This document shows positions 53,784-62,415 of a stretch of 64,000 nt of DNA, piece by piece. The stretch comes from Pelagibacterium xiamenense. GTDB lineage: Bacteria > Pseudomonadota > Alphaproteobacteria > Rhizobiales > Devosiaceae. Within the stretch, counting starts at the first letter, position 1. Every line of letters begins with the position of its first letter. Below the pieces are notes generated by a model. The model was not told where the DNA came from, did not search any database, and worked only from the letters and a program-made list of their open reading frames with translations. The stretch is taken from positions 1,550,001-1,614,000 of the forward strand of contig NZ_JAJOYS010000001.1 in the NCBI RefSeq assembly GCF_021166475.1, read 5' to 3'. Both the position numbers and the translations under genes were made by a program.

Positions 53784-53840
53784 GCCAGCCCCTTGTTCGT
53801 CAAGCTAATCCCCGTTCGGCCACCAAATCCGTCTGACAGA

Positions 53841-53868
53841 TTGACCCCGGTTGTCTAATCTATACTAT
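53841..53868 (+). promoter_or_regulatory. Predicted promoter of udh operon
   Basis: TTGACC (53841-53846) and TACTAT (53863-53868), with a 16-bp spacer. The small palindrome TCTG-A-CAGA just upstream (~53832-53840) could be part of a GntR-type operator. Confidence 0.5.
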
Positions 53869-53926
53869 GGCGCCTGCCGGTTCGGCAAACATCCAGCGCC
53901 AAGACACCATCCCAAGGAGTGAGGCC

Positions 53927-54730
53927 TTGAAACGACTCCTGATCACCGGAGCAGCGGGCGGCGTGGGCCGCGTCATGCGCAGCCGGCTTGCCCATCTCGC
54001 CGAAACGATCCGCGTCTCCGATGTCGCCCCCTTGGGCGATGCCGCCGCGAACGAGGAATGTATCCAGTGCGATCTGGGCGACGCCGACGCGGTCGATGCG
54101 CTGATCTCAGGCTGCGACGGCATCGTCCATCTCGGTGGGGTGTCGGTAGAGGATACATTCGAAAAAATCAATAACGCCAATATTGTAGGGCTCTACAACC
54201 TCTACGAAGCAGCCCGCGCACATGGCATGCCGCGCATCCTTTTTGCGAGTTCCAACCACGTGGTTGGTTATTATCGCCAGGACGAATATCTGGGGACCGA
54301 TGCGCGGCCCAAGCCCGATGGGCTTTATGGTGTTTCCAAATGCTTCGGCGAAGCACTCGCTTCGATGTACCACGACAAGTTCGGCCAGGAGACGGCGCTT
54401 GTGCGCATCGGCTCTTGTTTCGAGCGGCCTACCAACCATCGCATGCTTGCCACATGGCTGAGCTATAATGACTTCGTAGCATTGGTCGAGCGCGTCTTTG
54501 CGGCGCCCAAGCTCGGATGTCCTGTAATCTGGGGCGTTTCGGCCAATGACACCGCTTGGTGGGATAACAGTGCAGCGCGTTATTTGGGCTGGACACCGAA
54601 GGACAACAGCGCCAAGTTCCGTGCCGAGCTCGAACAGAGCGTCGAGCGTCCCGACCAAGGGTCCCCGCATGCGATCTGGCAAGGCGGGGTGTTCACGCAA
54701 GACCCGATCTATAAGGAAGACAAATCATGA
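53927..54730 (+). CDS. udh: Uronate dehydrogenase
   Basis: The 267-residue extended-SDR enzyme is closely similar to Agrobacterium Udh over its length: TGAAGGVGRVM at 7-17, GCDGIVHLGG at 62-71, SSNHVVGYY, and catalytic Y134/K138 in LYGVSKCFGE. It oxidises D-galacturonate or D-glucuronate to the aldarolactone with NAD. The start is TTG 53927 with AAGGAG seven bases upstream. The stop overlaps the next gene (ATGA). Confidence 0.93.
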   Translation: MKRLLITGAAGGVGRVMRSRLAHLAETIRVSDVAPLGDAAANEECIQCDLGDADAVDALISGCDGIVHLGGVSVEDTFEKINNANIVGLYNLYEAARAHGMPRILFASSNHVVGYYRQDEYLGTDARPKPDGLYGVSKCFGEALASMYHDKFGQETALVRIGSCFERPTNHRMLATWLSYNDFVALVERVFAAPKLGCPVIWGVSANDTAWWDNSAARYLGWTPKDNSAKFRAELEQSVERPDQGSPHAIWQGGVFTQDPIYKEDKS

Positions 54731-56244
54731 ATTTCACGCCCCACGGCAAGCATCTGATCGCCGGCGACTGGGTTGCCGGAGAGAAGACGTTTCCGTCCGA
54801 GCCCGCGACCGGGCCCGCACATGACTTTGCCGTCGGCACTCCCGAGCTTGTCGACGCGGCCTGTGAAGCGGCCGAAGAAGCGTTCTGGACCTATGGCTAC
54901 TCTTCGCGCGCCGAGCGCGCCAAATTCCTGAACACGATCGCCGATGAGATCGAAAAGCGGGCAGAAGCCATCGCGCAGATTGGTTCTCAGGAAACCGGCC
55001 TACCCGAGGCACGGCTCAATTCCGAACGCGGACGCACGACAGGGCAACTCCGCCTGTTCGCGACCCACATCGAAAAGGGCGACTACCTGGATCGGCGTCA
55101 TGACGAGGCGTTGCCCGACCGCCAGCCATTGCCACGCCCGGATTTGAAAATGGTTCAGCGCCCGATCGGTCCGGTCGCCGTCTTTGGCGCTTCCAATTTT
55201 CCGCTCGCTTTTTCGACCGCGGGCGGCGATACCGCCGCGGCGCTTGCAGCAGGCTGCCCCGTTGTCGTCAAAGGACACTCGGCGCATCCGGGAACCGGAG
55301 AAATCGTCGCCGAGGCGATCCACGCCGCGCGTGAAGCCTGTGGCCTCCCCGAGGGGGTCTTCTCGCTGATTCAGGGGGGCAACCGCGAGGTCGGTGCCGC
55401 ACTCGTCCAGCACCCGCGCATCAAGGCCGTCGGCTTCACCGGATCGCTCGGTGGCGGCCGGGCGCTCTTTAACCTCTGTGCTGCACGCCCTGAGCCGATC
55501 CCGTTCTTCGGCGAGCTCGGCTCGGTCAATCCGATGTTCCTCTTGCCCCAGGCGGTCGCCTCGCGCGGCGCCGAGATCGGCAAGGGCTGGGCTGCATCGC
55601 TGACGATGGGGGCAGGGCAGTTCTGCACCAATCCCGGCATTGCCGTGGTGATCGATAGCCCCGAAGCCGATGCCTTCATCAACGCCGCCAAGGAGGCACT
55701 CGGTGGTGTCGGTCCGCAGACCATGCTGACAGACGGCATTGCCGAGGCATACCGCAAGGGCCGAGATCGGGTCGCGGGTGGCACCGGCGTTCGCGAACTG
55801 CTCGCGACGAGCTGTGATCTGCGCAACGCCACGCCCTACCTCTATGAAACCACGGGAGAAAACTGGCTGGCCAACCACGAACTGGGCGAAGAGGTTTTCG
55901 GCCCGCTTGGCCTGATCGTGCGGGTGAAGGATGCCGATGAAATGCGGCAGATCGCGCGCAGCCTGGATGGGCAGCTCACCTGCACGCTGCACATCGATGC
56001 GGGAGACACGGAGCTTGGCCAGTCGTTGATGCCGATCCTCGAACGCAAAGCGGGGCGTCTGTTGGCCAACGGCTTCCCGACGGGCGTCGAAGTTGCCGAC
56101 GCCATGGTACATGGCGGCCCGTATCCGGCCTCGACCAATTTCGGTGCGACGTCAGTCGGTACGCTCTCTATCCGCCGGTTCCTGCGGCCGGTCTGCTACC
56201 AGGCGATGCCAGATGCTCTGCTGCCAGGTGATCTGCGCGGCTAG
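54727..56244 (+). CDS. Aldehyde dehydrogenase, alpha-ketoglutarate semialdehyde type
   Basis: The 505-residue ALDH belongs to the class used as 2,5-dioxovalerate (alpha-ketoglutarate semialdehyde) dehydrogenase, NADP-preferring. The general base Glu lies in PFFGELGSVNP and the nucleophile Cys in GAGQFCTNPG. In the oxidative uronate route it makes 2-oxoglutarate, the final step. It is coupled to udh by a four-base overlap. A bidirectional hairpin terminator follows. Confidence 0.9.
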   Translation: MNFTPHGKHLIAGDWVAGEKTFPSEPATGPAHDFAVGTPELVDAACEAAEEAFWTYGYSSRAERAKFLNTIADEIEKRAEAIAQIGSQETGLPEARLNSERGRTTGQLRLFATHIEKGDYLDRRHDEALPDRQPLPRPDLKMVQRPIGPVAVFGASNFPLAFSTAGGDTAAALAAGCPVVVKGHSAHPGTGEIVAEAIHAAREACGLPEGVFSLIQGGNREVGAALVQHPRIKAVGFTGSLGGGRALFNLCAARPEPIPFFGELGSVNPMFLLPQAVASRGAEIGKGWAASLTMGAGQFCTNPGIAVVIDSPEADAFINAAKEALGGVGPQTMLTDGIAEAYRKGRDRVAGGTGVRELLATSCDLRNATPYLYETTGENWLANHELGEEVFGPLGLIVRVKDADEMRQIARSLDGQLTCTLHIDAGDTELGQSLMPILERKAGRLLANGFPTGVEVADAMVHGGPYPASTNFGATSVGTLSIRRFLRPVCYQAMPDALLPGDLRG

Positions 56245-56250
56245 CGAAAC

Positions 56251-56282
56251 GCAAAAAAACGGCGGGCTGTTGGCCCGCCGTT
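56251..56282. terminator. Bidirectional hairpin terminator
   Basis: A 10-bp stem (AACGGCGGGC with GCCCGCCGTT, 56258-56267/56273-56282) has a five-base loop. On the minus strand it runs into seven T, ending the PRC-barrel gene. It also lies 13 bases past the aldehyde dehydrogenase stop. Confidence 0.88.
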
Positions 56283-56304
56283 CTTGCTTTCAATCATCAA
56301 CCGG

Positions 56305-57090
56305 TCAGCTGGAGCTGGCCGAGAGGCGGTCGTAGTCGAACGTGTCGAGAGACTGAATTTCACTCTCGCCGTACGGCACAGCATATCCGCGGGAATGAGG
56401 ATCCCAGGATGCCTGGGTCTCGTACGGATAGGCGTAGTAGCCCGGTGCGCCATTATAGCTCGACGCATCGATAACGATCGACTGTATCCGTCCGTCACCC
56501 ACGATGAGGTCGTTGACATAGCCGTAAGGGACTTCTTCGGGAAGATAGGCGTAGTCGCCGATGAACTCGTTAGCCTTGAAAACATTTGGGCCGGCTTCAA
56601 GGTCATCATCGACTTCCGACACATCCTGGGCCGAGTCTTGCCGGAATACCTCGTCGCTGAACCAGTTCTCGTCCGAGAACATGGCGTAGTCGCCCACAGA
56701 GTCTTCGGTAACCGGTACGGTGGCCATCTGGCCGTCCGCTGAGACTTGCACCTCATCCCAGGGAACACTCACGTGGGTGTCGCCAATGTCCCAGAAGCCG
56801 CCGACCTCCGCGATGAGGGCCAGCGCCTCGCCGTCATCCGAAAAGATGACGTTCTCCACGTTGCCGATCTCGTCGCCATTGGGGCCTTGTACGGTACCCG
56901 ACCAGATAAAGTCGTCGACACTCCAACCGTTGCTGTAAAGCCCCTCATAGGACCAGTTTTCAAGAACTGTTACGCTCTTGTTCGAGGTGTCGGCTCCGTT
57001 CTGATTGCCAGGCTGATCGTTTTGGGCCATGGCCGATCCTGTCGCCAGGACGGCAGTGAGGCTTGTCGCAAACATCAGGGTCTTTTTCAT
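56305..57090 (-). CDS. Periplasmic PRC-barrel domain protein
   Basis: The 261-residue protein has a signal peptide (1-23, AMAQ). Two PRC-barrel-like segments follow (~60-125, GTVQGPNGDEIGNVENVIFS; ~185-215, YGYVNDLIVGDGRIQSIVID). It is strongly acidic, with a Tyr-rich C-terminus. The ATG at 57090 follows GGAGGTGACG. Such proteins are common in salt-tolerant and plant-associated alphaproteobacteria, but the role is unproven. Confidence 0.87.
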   Translation of the reverse strand: MKKTLMFATSLTAVLATGSAMAQNDQPGNQNGADTSNKSVTVLENWSYEGLYSNGWSVDDFIWSGTVQGPNGDEIGNVENVIFSDDGEALALIAEVGGFWDIGDTHVSVPWDEVQVSADGQMATVPVTEDSVGDYAMFSDENWFSDEVFRQDSAQDVSEVDDDLEAGPNVFKANEFIGDYAYLPEEVPYGYVNDLIVGDGRIQSIVIDASSYNGAPGYYAYPYETQASWDPHSRGYAVPYGESEIQSLDTFDYDRLSASSS

Positions 57091-57286
57091 CGTCACCTCC
57101 ATTGGCTGATGCGGCCGTGCGGGTTTCGCACGGCTCTGTCTTCCCATGGCCAACGGAGAGAATTGTCGAGAGTTCCACCGCCTTGCGCGGATCGGTGCCG
57201 TCTGACACGCAGGCGGCGCGATCGGGCGCATTGGCGCGCCTGACGCCGGCAAACCCGGGTGTGGGCGTGCGGCTAACCTGGGTCAA

Positions 57287-58159
57287 TCAATCGGACGAGA
57301 GAGTGACCTGGTGCTCGGCCTGGCCTTTCGCATAGGTCTGGGCCATGAACGTCATCCCGCTTTGCGGGTGACGTTCCAGCGCGCCTGCGTCGAGGCCTTC
57401 TTTAGCCGTGGTGCAGAATATCGTGGACAGGTCCGGCCCGCCGAATGCGGGGCAGGAGGTGTGAGGTGCGGCGAATCCGATCGCGTCGACGAACTGCCCA
57501 TCCGGTGCGTAGGCAGCGACGCGCGCTGCGCCCCATTGGGCGATCCACGTAAGCCCGCTTGCGTCGATCACAGCGCCGTCGGGATTGAGGCGCTCTTCTG
57601 ACAGATCAAGGAAGATACCTGGTTCGCCGACGGGCCAGCCATCCTTGGGATCGAGCGCGACGCGGTAGACCACAGAGGTTCGGGTATCGGCGAACTGGCC
57701 GTAGGACCTGTCCGGCGCAAAGCAGATGGCGTTGGGAATGGTGATGTCTGGAAAGAGCTTCCGCACCTCGCCGCGGTAGTAACGATAGATGGCCCCGGCG
57801 CCCGGCTCGCTCTTTTTCCCCATGGTTCCGATCCAGAACCCGCCCCAGGGGTCTGCACGTCCATCGTTGGAGCGCGTCAGCGGCATATCGGCTTCGAGAT
57901 CGCCGACGCGGGTATGGTCGCCGGTATCGATGTTGAAATCGAGAAATCCGGTTTCGGACGCGATAAAAAGTCGGCTGTCATCGAGCCAGCCCGCTGCCGA
58001 AACCATCTCGTCGAACGTCCAGGCATCCGTTTTTCCGTCTTTGGATGTCAGGAGCGTCCTGTTGACAATATCAAACCAGAAAAGCTGCTCGCGCGTCGGG
58101 TGCCACAACGGCCCTTCGCCAAGAAAACAGTCGCGGTCGTCAAAAAGCTGCGTCGTCAT
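57287..58159 (-). CDS. SMP-30/gluconolactonase family lactonase
   Basis: The 290-residue six-bladed propeller has metal-site residues E15 (LGEGPLWHP), N98 ([10 protein letters not shown]), N143 ([11 protein letters not shown]) and the Asp of [12 protein letters not shown]. In this context it should open aldarolactones made by Udh (as UxuL enzymes do) or galactonolactone. It is the last gene of the minus-strand chain, coupled to dgoA by ATGA. Confidence 0.9.
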   Translation of the reverse strand: MTTQLFDDRDCFLGEGPLWHPTREQLFWFDIVNRTLLTSKDGKTDAWTFDEMVSAAGWLDDSRLFIASETGFLDFNIDTGDHTRVGDLEADMPLTRSNDGRADPWGGFWIGTMGKKSEPGAGAIYRYYRGEVRKLFPDITIPNAICFAPDRSYGQFADTRTSVVYRVALDPKDGWPVGEPGIFLDLSEERLNPDGAVIDASGLTWIAQWGAARVAAYAPDGQFVDAIGFAAPHTSCPAFGGPDLSTIFCTTAKEGLDAGALERHPQSGMTFMAQTYAKGQAEHQVTLSSD

Positions 58160-58761
58160 CCCATAACCTCGTCATATGCCGTAACCAGAGCCTTCGCGCG
58201 TTCCGCAACCTCGCGAGCCGAAAGCCCCGGCGTATATAGCGCCGTGCCGATGCCGAACCCGTCGGCGCCTGCTTTTTTCCACTCGTTGAAATTTTCCGGC
58301 CCCACGCCGCCCACCGCGAAGACCTGCGTGGTCGAGGGCAGGACGGCGCGCAGGGCCGAGAGCCCTTTGGGACCCATTGTAAAGGCGGGAAAAATTTTGA
58401 GCCCGTCCGCACCTGCCTTGAGCGCAGCGAAACATTCGGTGGCCGAGAACACACCCGGCCAGGATTGCATGGCTCGCGCCTTGGTCCGGGCGATCACCTC
58501 CGCGTCTGCATTGGGCGAAACGACAAGCTGTCCGCCGGCATCGCCAACTGCGTCGACTTCCGCCGCGGTCAACACTGTGCCGGCGCCGATGAGGGCGTCG
58601 CTGCCGAACGCCTTCGCCATCGCCGTGATGCTTTCGAGCGGCTGGGGCGAATTGAGCGGTACCTCGATTCGGGTGATGCCGTTTCCTATGAGCGCTTCCG
58701 TAACCCCCAGCGCATCGTTCGGCGCAAGCCCCCTGAGGATCGCGATCAATGCCCTGCTCAT
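58156..58761 (-). CDS. dgoA: 2-dehydro-3-deoxy-6-phosphogalactonate aldolase
   Basis: The 201-residue KDPG/KDPGal-type class I aldolase has Schiff-base K122 in [12 protein letters not shown] and E33 in [10 protein letters not shown]; the N-side text [14 protein letters not shown] is typical of DgoA. It splits KDPGal to pyruvate and glyceraldehyde 3-phosphate. Both ends overlap neighbours by four bases, showing tight operon coupling. Confidence 0.93.
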   Translation of the reverse strand: MSRALIAILRGLAPNDALGVTEALIGNGITRIEVPLNSPQPLESITAMAKAFGSDALIGAGTVLTAAEVDAVGDAGGQLVVSPNADAEVIARTKARAMQSWPGVFSATECFAALKAGADGLKIFPAFTMGPKGLSALRAVLPSTTQVFAVGGVGPENFNEWKKAGADGFGIGTALYTPGLSAREVAERAKALVTAYDEVMG

Positions 58762-59681
58762 ACGGCGGTCTCCTTGAGTGACAAATAGGCAGCCGACAGT
58801 CCACGGACCGTCAGCGTGTCGGCGTCTTCGATTGTCGACTGTGCACCGCTGAGCGCAAGTGCGTCGGCGTAAAGCTGTGCCAGCTTGCCGTTCCCGATAA
58901 TGGCGACCGGTATTCCACCGTCCCAGCGCGCGCGTGTGCCGGCAAGCTCGAGTCCAATCAGGAGCCCGGAAAGCCGCGCGCGGGCTGCGTCCGCGGAGAG
59001 ATCGGCCAGAAGACTTTGGGCGCGTAGAGCGAACAGCCGGCCAGTGACCAGCTCCGGCGCGGCAAGCGCATCCGCCACCCCCGCCTCGAAGGACACCTTG
59101 TCCCAACCGTCACCGACAGAATGGCGCAGCACGGATCGCTCACTCAGGAGTGCAAAGAGCTCGCCCGTCATGACCGTCGAGAAGTCCTCGACTTCGCCGC
59201 CGCGCAAGTCGGCCCATTTGGTGTGCGTGCCCGGCAGGCAGACCGGCCCGGAAAACCCGGGCCGTTGAGCCACAAACCCGGCAATCTGCGTTTCCTCGCC
59301 CCGCATCACGTCGGCGGGCGTGTCCTGTCTGAGGCCGGCAACGATCCGGACACGAATGCGCGGATTGCGCGTCGGCGCGTCGGTCAGCGTGCCGCCAACC
59401 GGTGGGCAGGGGACGGCGCGATAGCTCGCTTCGGTCCAACCCTGTCGCGCACCGACCATGCCGCATGCGATGACTTCGGTGACGCCGTCAGGTTTGAGCC
59501 AGGGCGCGACGACCGAAAGCAGCGCACCTTCGAATTGTTCGGGCCTGAGCGAACCCATGCCGGCATTCGACTCGCCATGAGCGAGCACGGCGCCGCCCGC
59601 GCCCATGGCCCAGGCGCGCATGTTGCTCGTGCCCCAGTCCACCGCAATCCAGTCCGCGACGATATCGGATACCTGCGACAA
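58758..59681 (-). CDS. dgoK: 2-dehydro-3-deoxygalactonokinase
   Basis: The ~307-residue ASKHA-fold kinase has phosphate-1 motif [13 protein letters not shown] near the N-terminus, [13 protein letters not shown] for sugar/nucleotide contact, and C-terminal [11 protein letters not shown]. It phosphorylates KDGal for DgoA. TTG 59681 is the preferred start because GGAGGA lies six bases upstream; no in-frame ATG is as well placed. Confidence 0.93.
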   Translation of the reverse strand: MSQVSDIVADWIAVDWGTSNMRAWAMGAGGAVLAHGESNAGMGSLRPEQFEGALLSVVAPWLKPDGVTEVIACGMVGARQGWTEASYRAVPCPPVGGTLTDAPTRNPRIRVRIVAGLRQDTPADVMRGEETQIAGFVAQRPGFSGPVCLPGTHTKWADLRGGEVEDFSTVMTGELFALLSERSVLRHSVGDGWDKVSFEAGVADALAAPELVTGRLFALRAQSLLADLSADAARARLSGLLIGLELAGTRARWDGGIPVAIIGNGKLAQLYADALALSGAQSTIEDADTLTVRGLSAAYLSLKETAV

Positions 59682-59733
59682 ACATGTCCTCCCTTGCCCG
59701 GACTTATCTGCGCGATCGTGCACGCCGCGTCAA

Positions 59734-60783
59734 TCACTGACCGGGCAGGGGGACAAGATCGCTTTCGATATAGCTGACAATGAGCTTGGTAAGCTCGGTC
59801 AGCGAAGCGATGTGCGTACGCTCCCAGCCGTGCGAGGAATCGAGCGCAAAGCACGCGAGTCCCACGCGCAAATCCCACCCAGCGTCGATGGCCGCTGCGC
59901 TGTCCGACCGGTAGGACCGGAACGTATCGCGGACGTGCTTTATGCCGTTACGCTCGCACAGCGAAACCAGGTGCCGCGCAATCGGCAGGTCAAACGGCCC
60001 GGTCCTGTCCCGGAACGCAATCGTCACCGAATCATCGCGCGTCGCCTGTCCGGGGCCGGTCACGCCATTGTCGACGGCAACGAGCTCCTGCACATCCGGG
60101 CCGAAGCCGTGTGTGCCGCCGATCCCGACTTCCTCCGAGATCGTGAACATGATCTGCACCGGGATGTCGGGCACCGTGCCCATATCGGTAAAGTGCTTGA
60201 GCGCTGTGAGCAGGCAGGCGACCCCGGCCTTGTCGTCGAGGTGCCGCGAAACGATAAAGCCGTTATCGAGAAATTCCGGCTGTGCGTCGACCGCAACGAT
60301 GTCACCGATATCGAAACCGTGTGTGACGAGGTCCTCTCGGGTGTCGCAAGGGAGATCCAGACGGACTTCAAGATTGTCCCAGTCTGCTGGCTGGGTGTCG
60401 ACCTCGGTATTGTAGAGGTGTCCCGATGCCTTGAGCGGCAGGATCGTCCCGCGCGCTTCGCCTTTGTCGGTAAAAACGGTCACCCGTGCACCTTCGGCAA
60501 ACCGCGCCGCCCATGTGCCGGTATTGCGCAGTGCGAGCCGGCCATTATCCTTGAGTCCGGTTACCATAGCCCCCAGGGTATCGATGTGCGCCGCCAGCGC
60601 CCGCTTGGGGTTTCCCGCGCCCAGCGTGACCGAAAGAACGCCGCGCCGCGTATGGGACACCGCGTAGCCCATTGCTTCGAGCCAGTCAGCGACCTTGGCG
60701 GCGCCGCGCTCTGTCATCCCCACGGGGCTCGGGGTCAGAACCAGCGCTTCAAGCCGGTCCTTGAGATAGTTCGCATCGATCAT
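59734..60783 (-). CDS. M42-family metallohydrolase
   Basis: The 349-residue M42/M20-like enzyme has zinc ligands in AAHIDTLGAMV (His, Asp), RHLDDKAGVA (Asp) and TISEEVGIGGTHG (Glu-Glu). It resembles the osmoprotectant NAGGN-system M42 peptidase, but none of the NAGGN synthesis genes is here. It probably hydrolyses a peptide or amide-linked compound imported by the adjacent ABC system. It overlaps the GntR gene by four bases. Confidence 0.88.
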   Translation of the reverse strand: MIDANYLKDRLEALVLTPSPVGMTERGAAKVADWLEAMGYAVSHTRRGVLSVTLGAGNPKRALAAHIDTLGAMVTGLKDNGRLALRNTGTWAARFAEGARVTVFTDKGEARGTILPLKASGHLYNTEVDTQPADWDNLEVRLDLPCDTREDLVTHGFDIGDIVAVDAQPEFLDNGFIVSRHLDDKAGVACLLTALKHFTDMGTVPDIPVQIMFTISEEVGIGGTHGFGPDVQELVAVDNGVTGPGQATRDDSVTIAFRDRTGPFDLPIARHLVSLCERNGIKHVRDTFRSYRSDSAAAIDAGWDLRVGLACFALDSSHGWERTHIASLTELTKLIVSYIESDLVPLPGQ

Positions 60784-61604
60784 GACAGCGCCTTGCGCCG
60801 TTTCTCCCCACGCCCGCGCGCCACCGGATCGTGGATGAAATTGCCCAGCAATTCTGCCTGCAGATCCAGCATCGCGTGCTCGGCATAGACCATGTGGTCG
60901 GTCATCACCTTGTGCACCCGGGCCCCGTCGCCCGCCCTCATCGCTTCGATAAGTTGGCGCTGATACTCTATGCCCTGCTGTCGCAGCACGGGTTTGGGTT
61001 GCATGTAGATGTCGCGGCAGACGGCGAGCTCCTTCAACAGACGCTGCAGGAACCGGCATACGAAGGCCATAAGCGCGTTGTCCGCATATTCTGCCACGAC
61101 GGCGTGAAAATCGAGCTCCGCCATGCGCTGATCCCAGCGCTCCTGCGCATCAGCCGGCTCATGGTCGTAAATTGCGATGATGTCTGTGAGCCGCTTGTAG
61201 CCCGCCGCATCCATGTTCGGCATCGCGCTCACCGCAACGAGCGGCTCGAGCACTTTTCTCAGCGCATAGATATCGGCGATCGACATCGACTTGGCGAAAA
61301 GGAAGTTCGAAAGGAGGCTCATTGCGCGGCTCTCGGACATGCTCTCGATGAACGCCCCGCCGCCCGGGCCGGTCCGTGTCCGGATGAGCCCCTGGACCTC
61401 GAGCGCCTTCAGGGCTTCCCTGATTGTGCCCTTGCTTGCCTGATACTGCTCCATAAGCTCGCGTTCCTGAGGCAGCCGGTCGCCAGGTTGTAGCCCATGT
61501 TCGATGATCGTCGTCTTGATCGCGTCGACGATCTCGTCGGTCCGCTTGCGGCGGATGGGGGGAGCGGTGGGATGGACTGGGAGGGGAGGACGGGAAGGGG
61601 ACAT
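60780..61604 (-). CDS. GntR/FadR-type regulator
   Basis: The 274-residue protein has a winged helix (GDRLPQERELMEQYQASKGT, then IREALKALEVQGLIRTRTG) and an FCD domain (LDFHAVVAEYADNALMAF). It lies inside the operon between the ABC ATPase gene (seven-base gap) and the M42 gene, so it is co-transcribed with what it probably represses. Confidence 0.92.
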   Translation of the reverse strand: MSPSRPPLPVHPTAPPIRRKRTDEIVDAIKTTIIEHGLQPGDRLPQERELMEQYQASKGTIREALKALEVQGLIRTRTGPGGGAFIESMSESRAMSLLSNFLFAKSMSIADIYALRKVLEPLVAVSAMPNMDAAGYKRLTDIIAIYDHEPADAQERWDQRMAELDFHAVVAEYADNALMAFVCRFLQRLLKELAVCRDIYMQPKPVLRQQGIEYQRQLIEAMRAGDGARVHKVMTDHMVYAEHAMLDLQAELLGNFIHDPVARGRGEKRRKALS

Positions 61605-61611
61605 ATCGCTC

Positions 61612-62415
61612 TTATTCGGCAGCAGCGCTCTCTAGGCGTGGAGCGCTTGCGATCAGCTCTCTTGTATAGTCGTGGCTTGGCGTCCGGAACAAGGTTTGCG
61701 CCGTATCGAGCTCCACCATCTCCCCCAGATACATGACCGCAACGCGATCCGATACCGATTCAACGACCGCAAGGTCATGGCTGATGAAGAGGTAGGAAAG
61801 GTCGAACGCGCGCTTCAAATCGTCGAGCAGCAGCAGAACCTGCGCCTGAACACTCACATCGAGTGCCGAGACAGGCTCATCGAGTACCATGATCCTCGCC
61901 TCTGCCGCCAGCGCGCGCGCGATTGCGATCCGCTGCGCTTGCCCGCCCGAGAATTCGTGCGGGTACCGCTCGAGCGTATCGGACGGCATCTGCACGGCGT
62001 CGAGCAACTCCTTTTTTCGCGCGGCGCGCTTGCCTGCATCGTACCCGCACAGGAGTCGCAAGGGCACATCGAGAATATTGTCGATCGTCTTGCGCGGATT
62101 GAGCGAGGCGACCGGATCCTGAAACACGTACTGAACGACCCGTCCGAACACCGCCGAGCCTTGCGCGCGGAGCTCCTTGGCATCCTGCCCGTCGATGATC
62201 ATCTCGCCCGAGGACGGCGTTTCCAGGCCCACCAGCATGCGCGCGATGGTGGATTTGCCCGATCCGCTTTCTCCAACGATGGCGAGGGTTTCGTTTTGTT
62301 TGAGTTCGAAGGAGACGCCTTTGACGGCATGGAGTTCATGGGTCCTGCCGCCAAAGAGCGTCCGGCCTCCCCCAAAGGTCTTCACTAGATCTCTGACAAC
62401 GATCGCGTCGCTCAT
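61612..62415 (-). CDS. Oligopeptide-type ABC transporter ATPase (DppF/OppF-like)
   Basis: The 267-residue ATPase has Walker A GESGSGKST, Q-loop YVFQDPVASLNPRK, signature EFSGGQAQRIAIARALA and Walker B IMVLDEPVSALD. The signature has Ala instead of Arg at the fifth position (GGQAQR). It pairs with the fused permease-ATPase encoded upstream, with which it overlaps by four bases. The substrate may be a peptide or a glycoside. Confidence 0.93.
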   Translation of the reverse strand: MSDAIVVRDLVKTFGGGRTLFGGRTHELHAVKGVSFELKQNETLAIVGESGSGKSTIARMLVGLETPSSGEMIIDGQDAKELRAQGSAVFGRVVQYVFQDPVASLNPRKTIDNILDVPLRLLCGYDAGKRAARKKELLDAVQMPSDTLERYPHEFSGGQAQRIAIARALAAEARIMVLDEPVSALDVSVQAQVLLLLDDLKRAFDLSYLFISHDLAVVESVSDRVAVMYLGEMVELDTAQTLFRTPSHDYTRELIASAPRLESAAAE

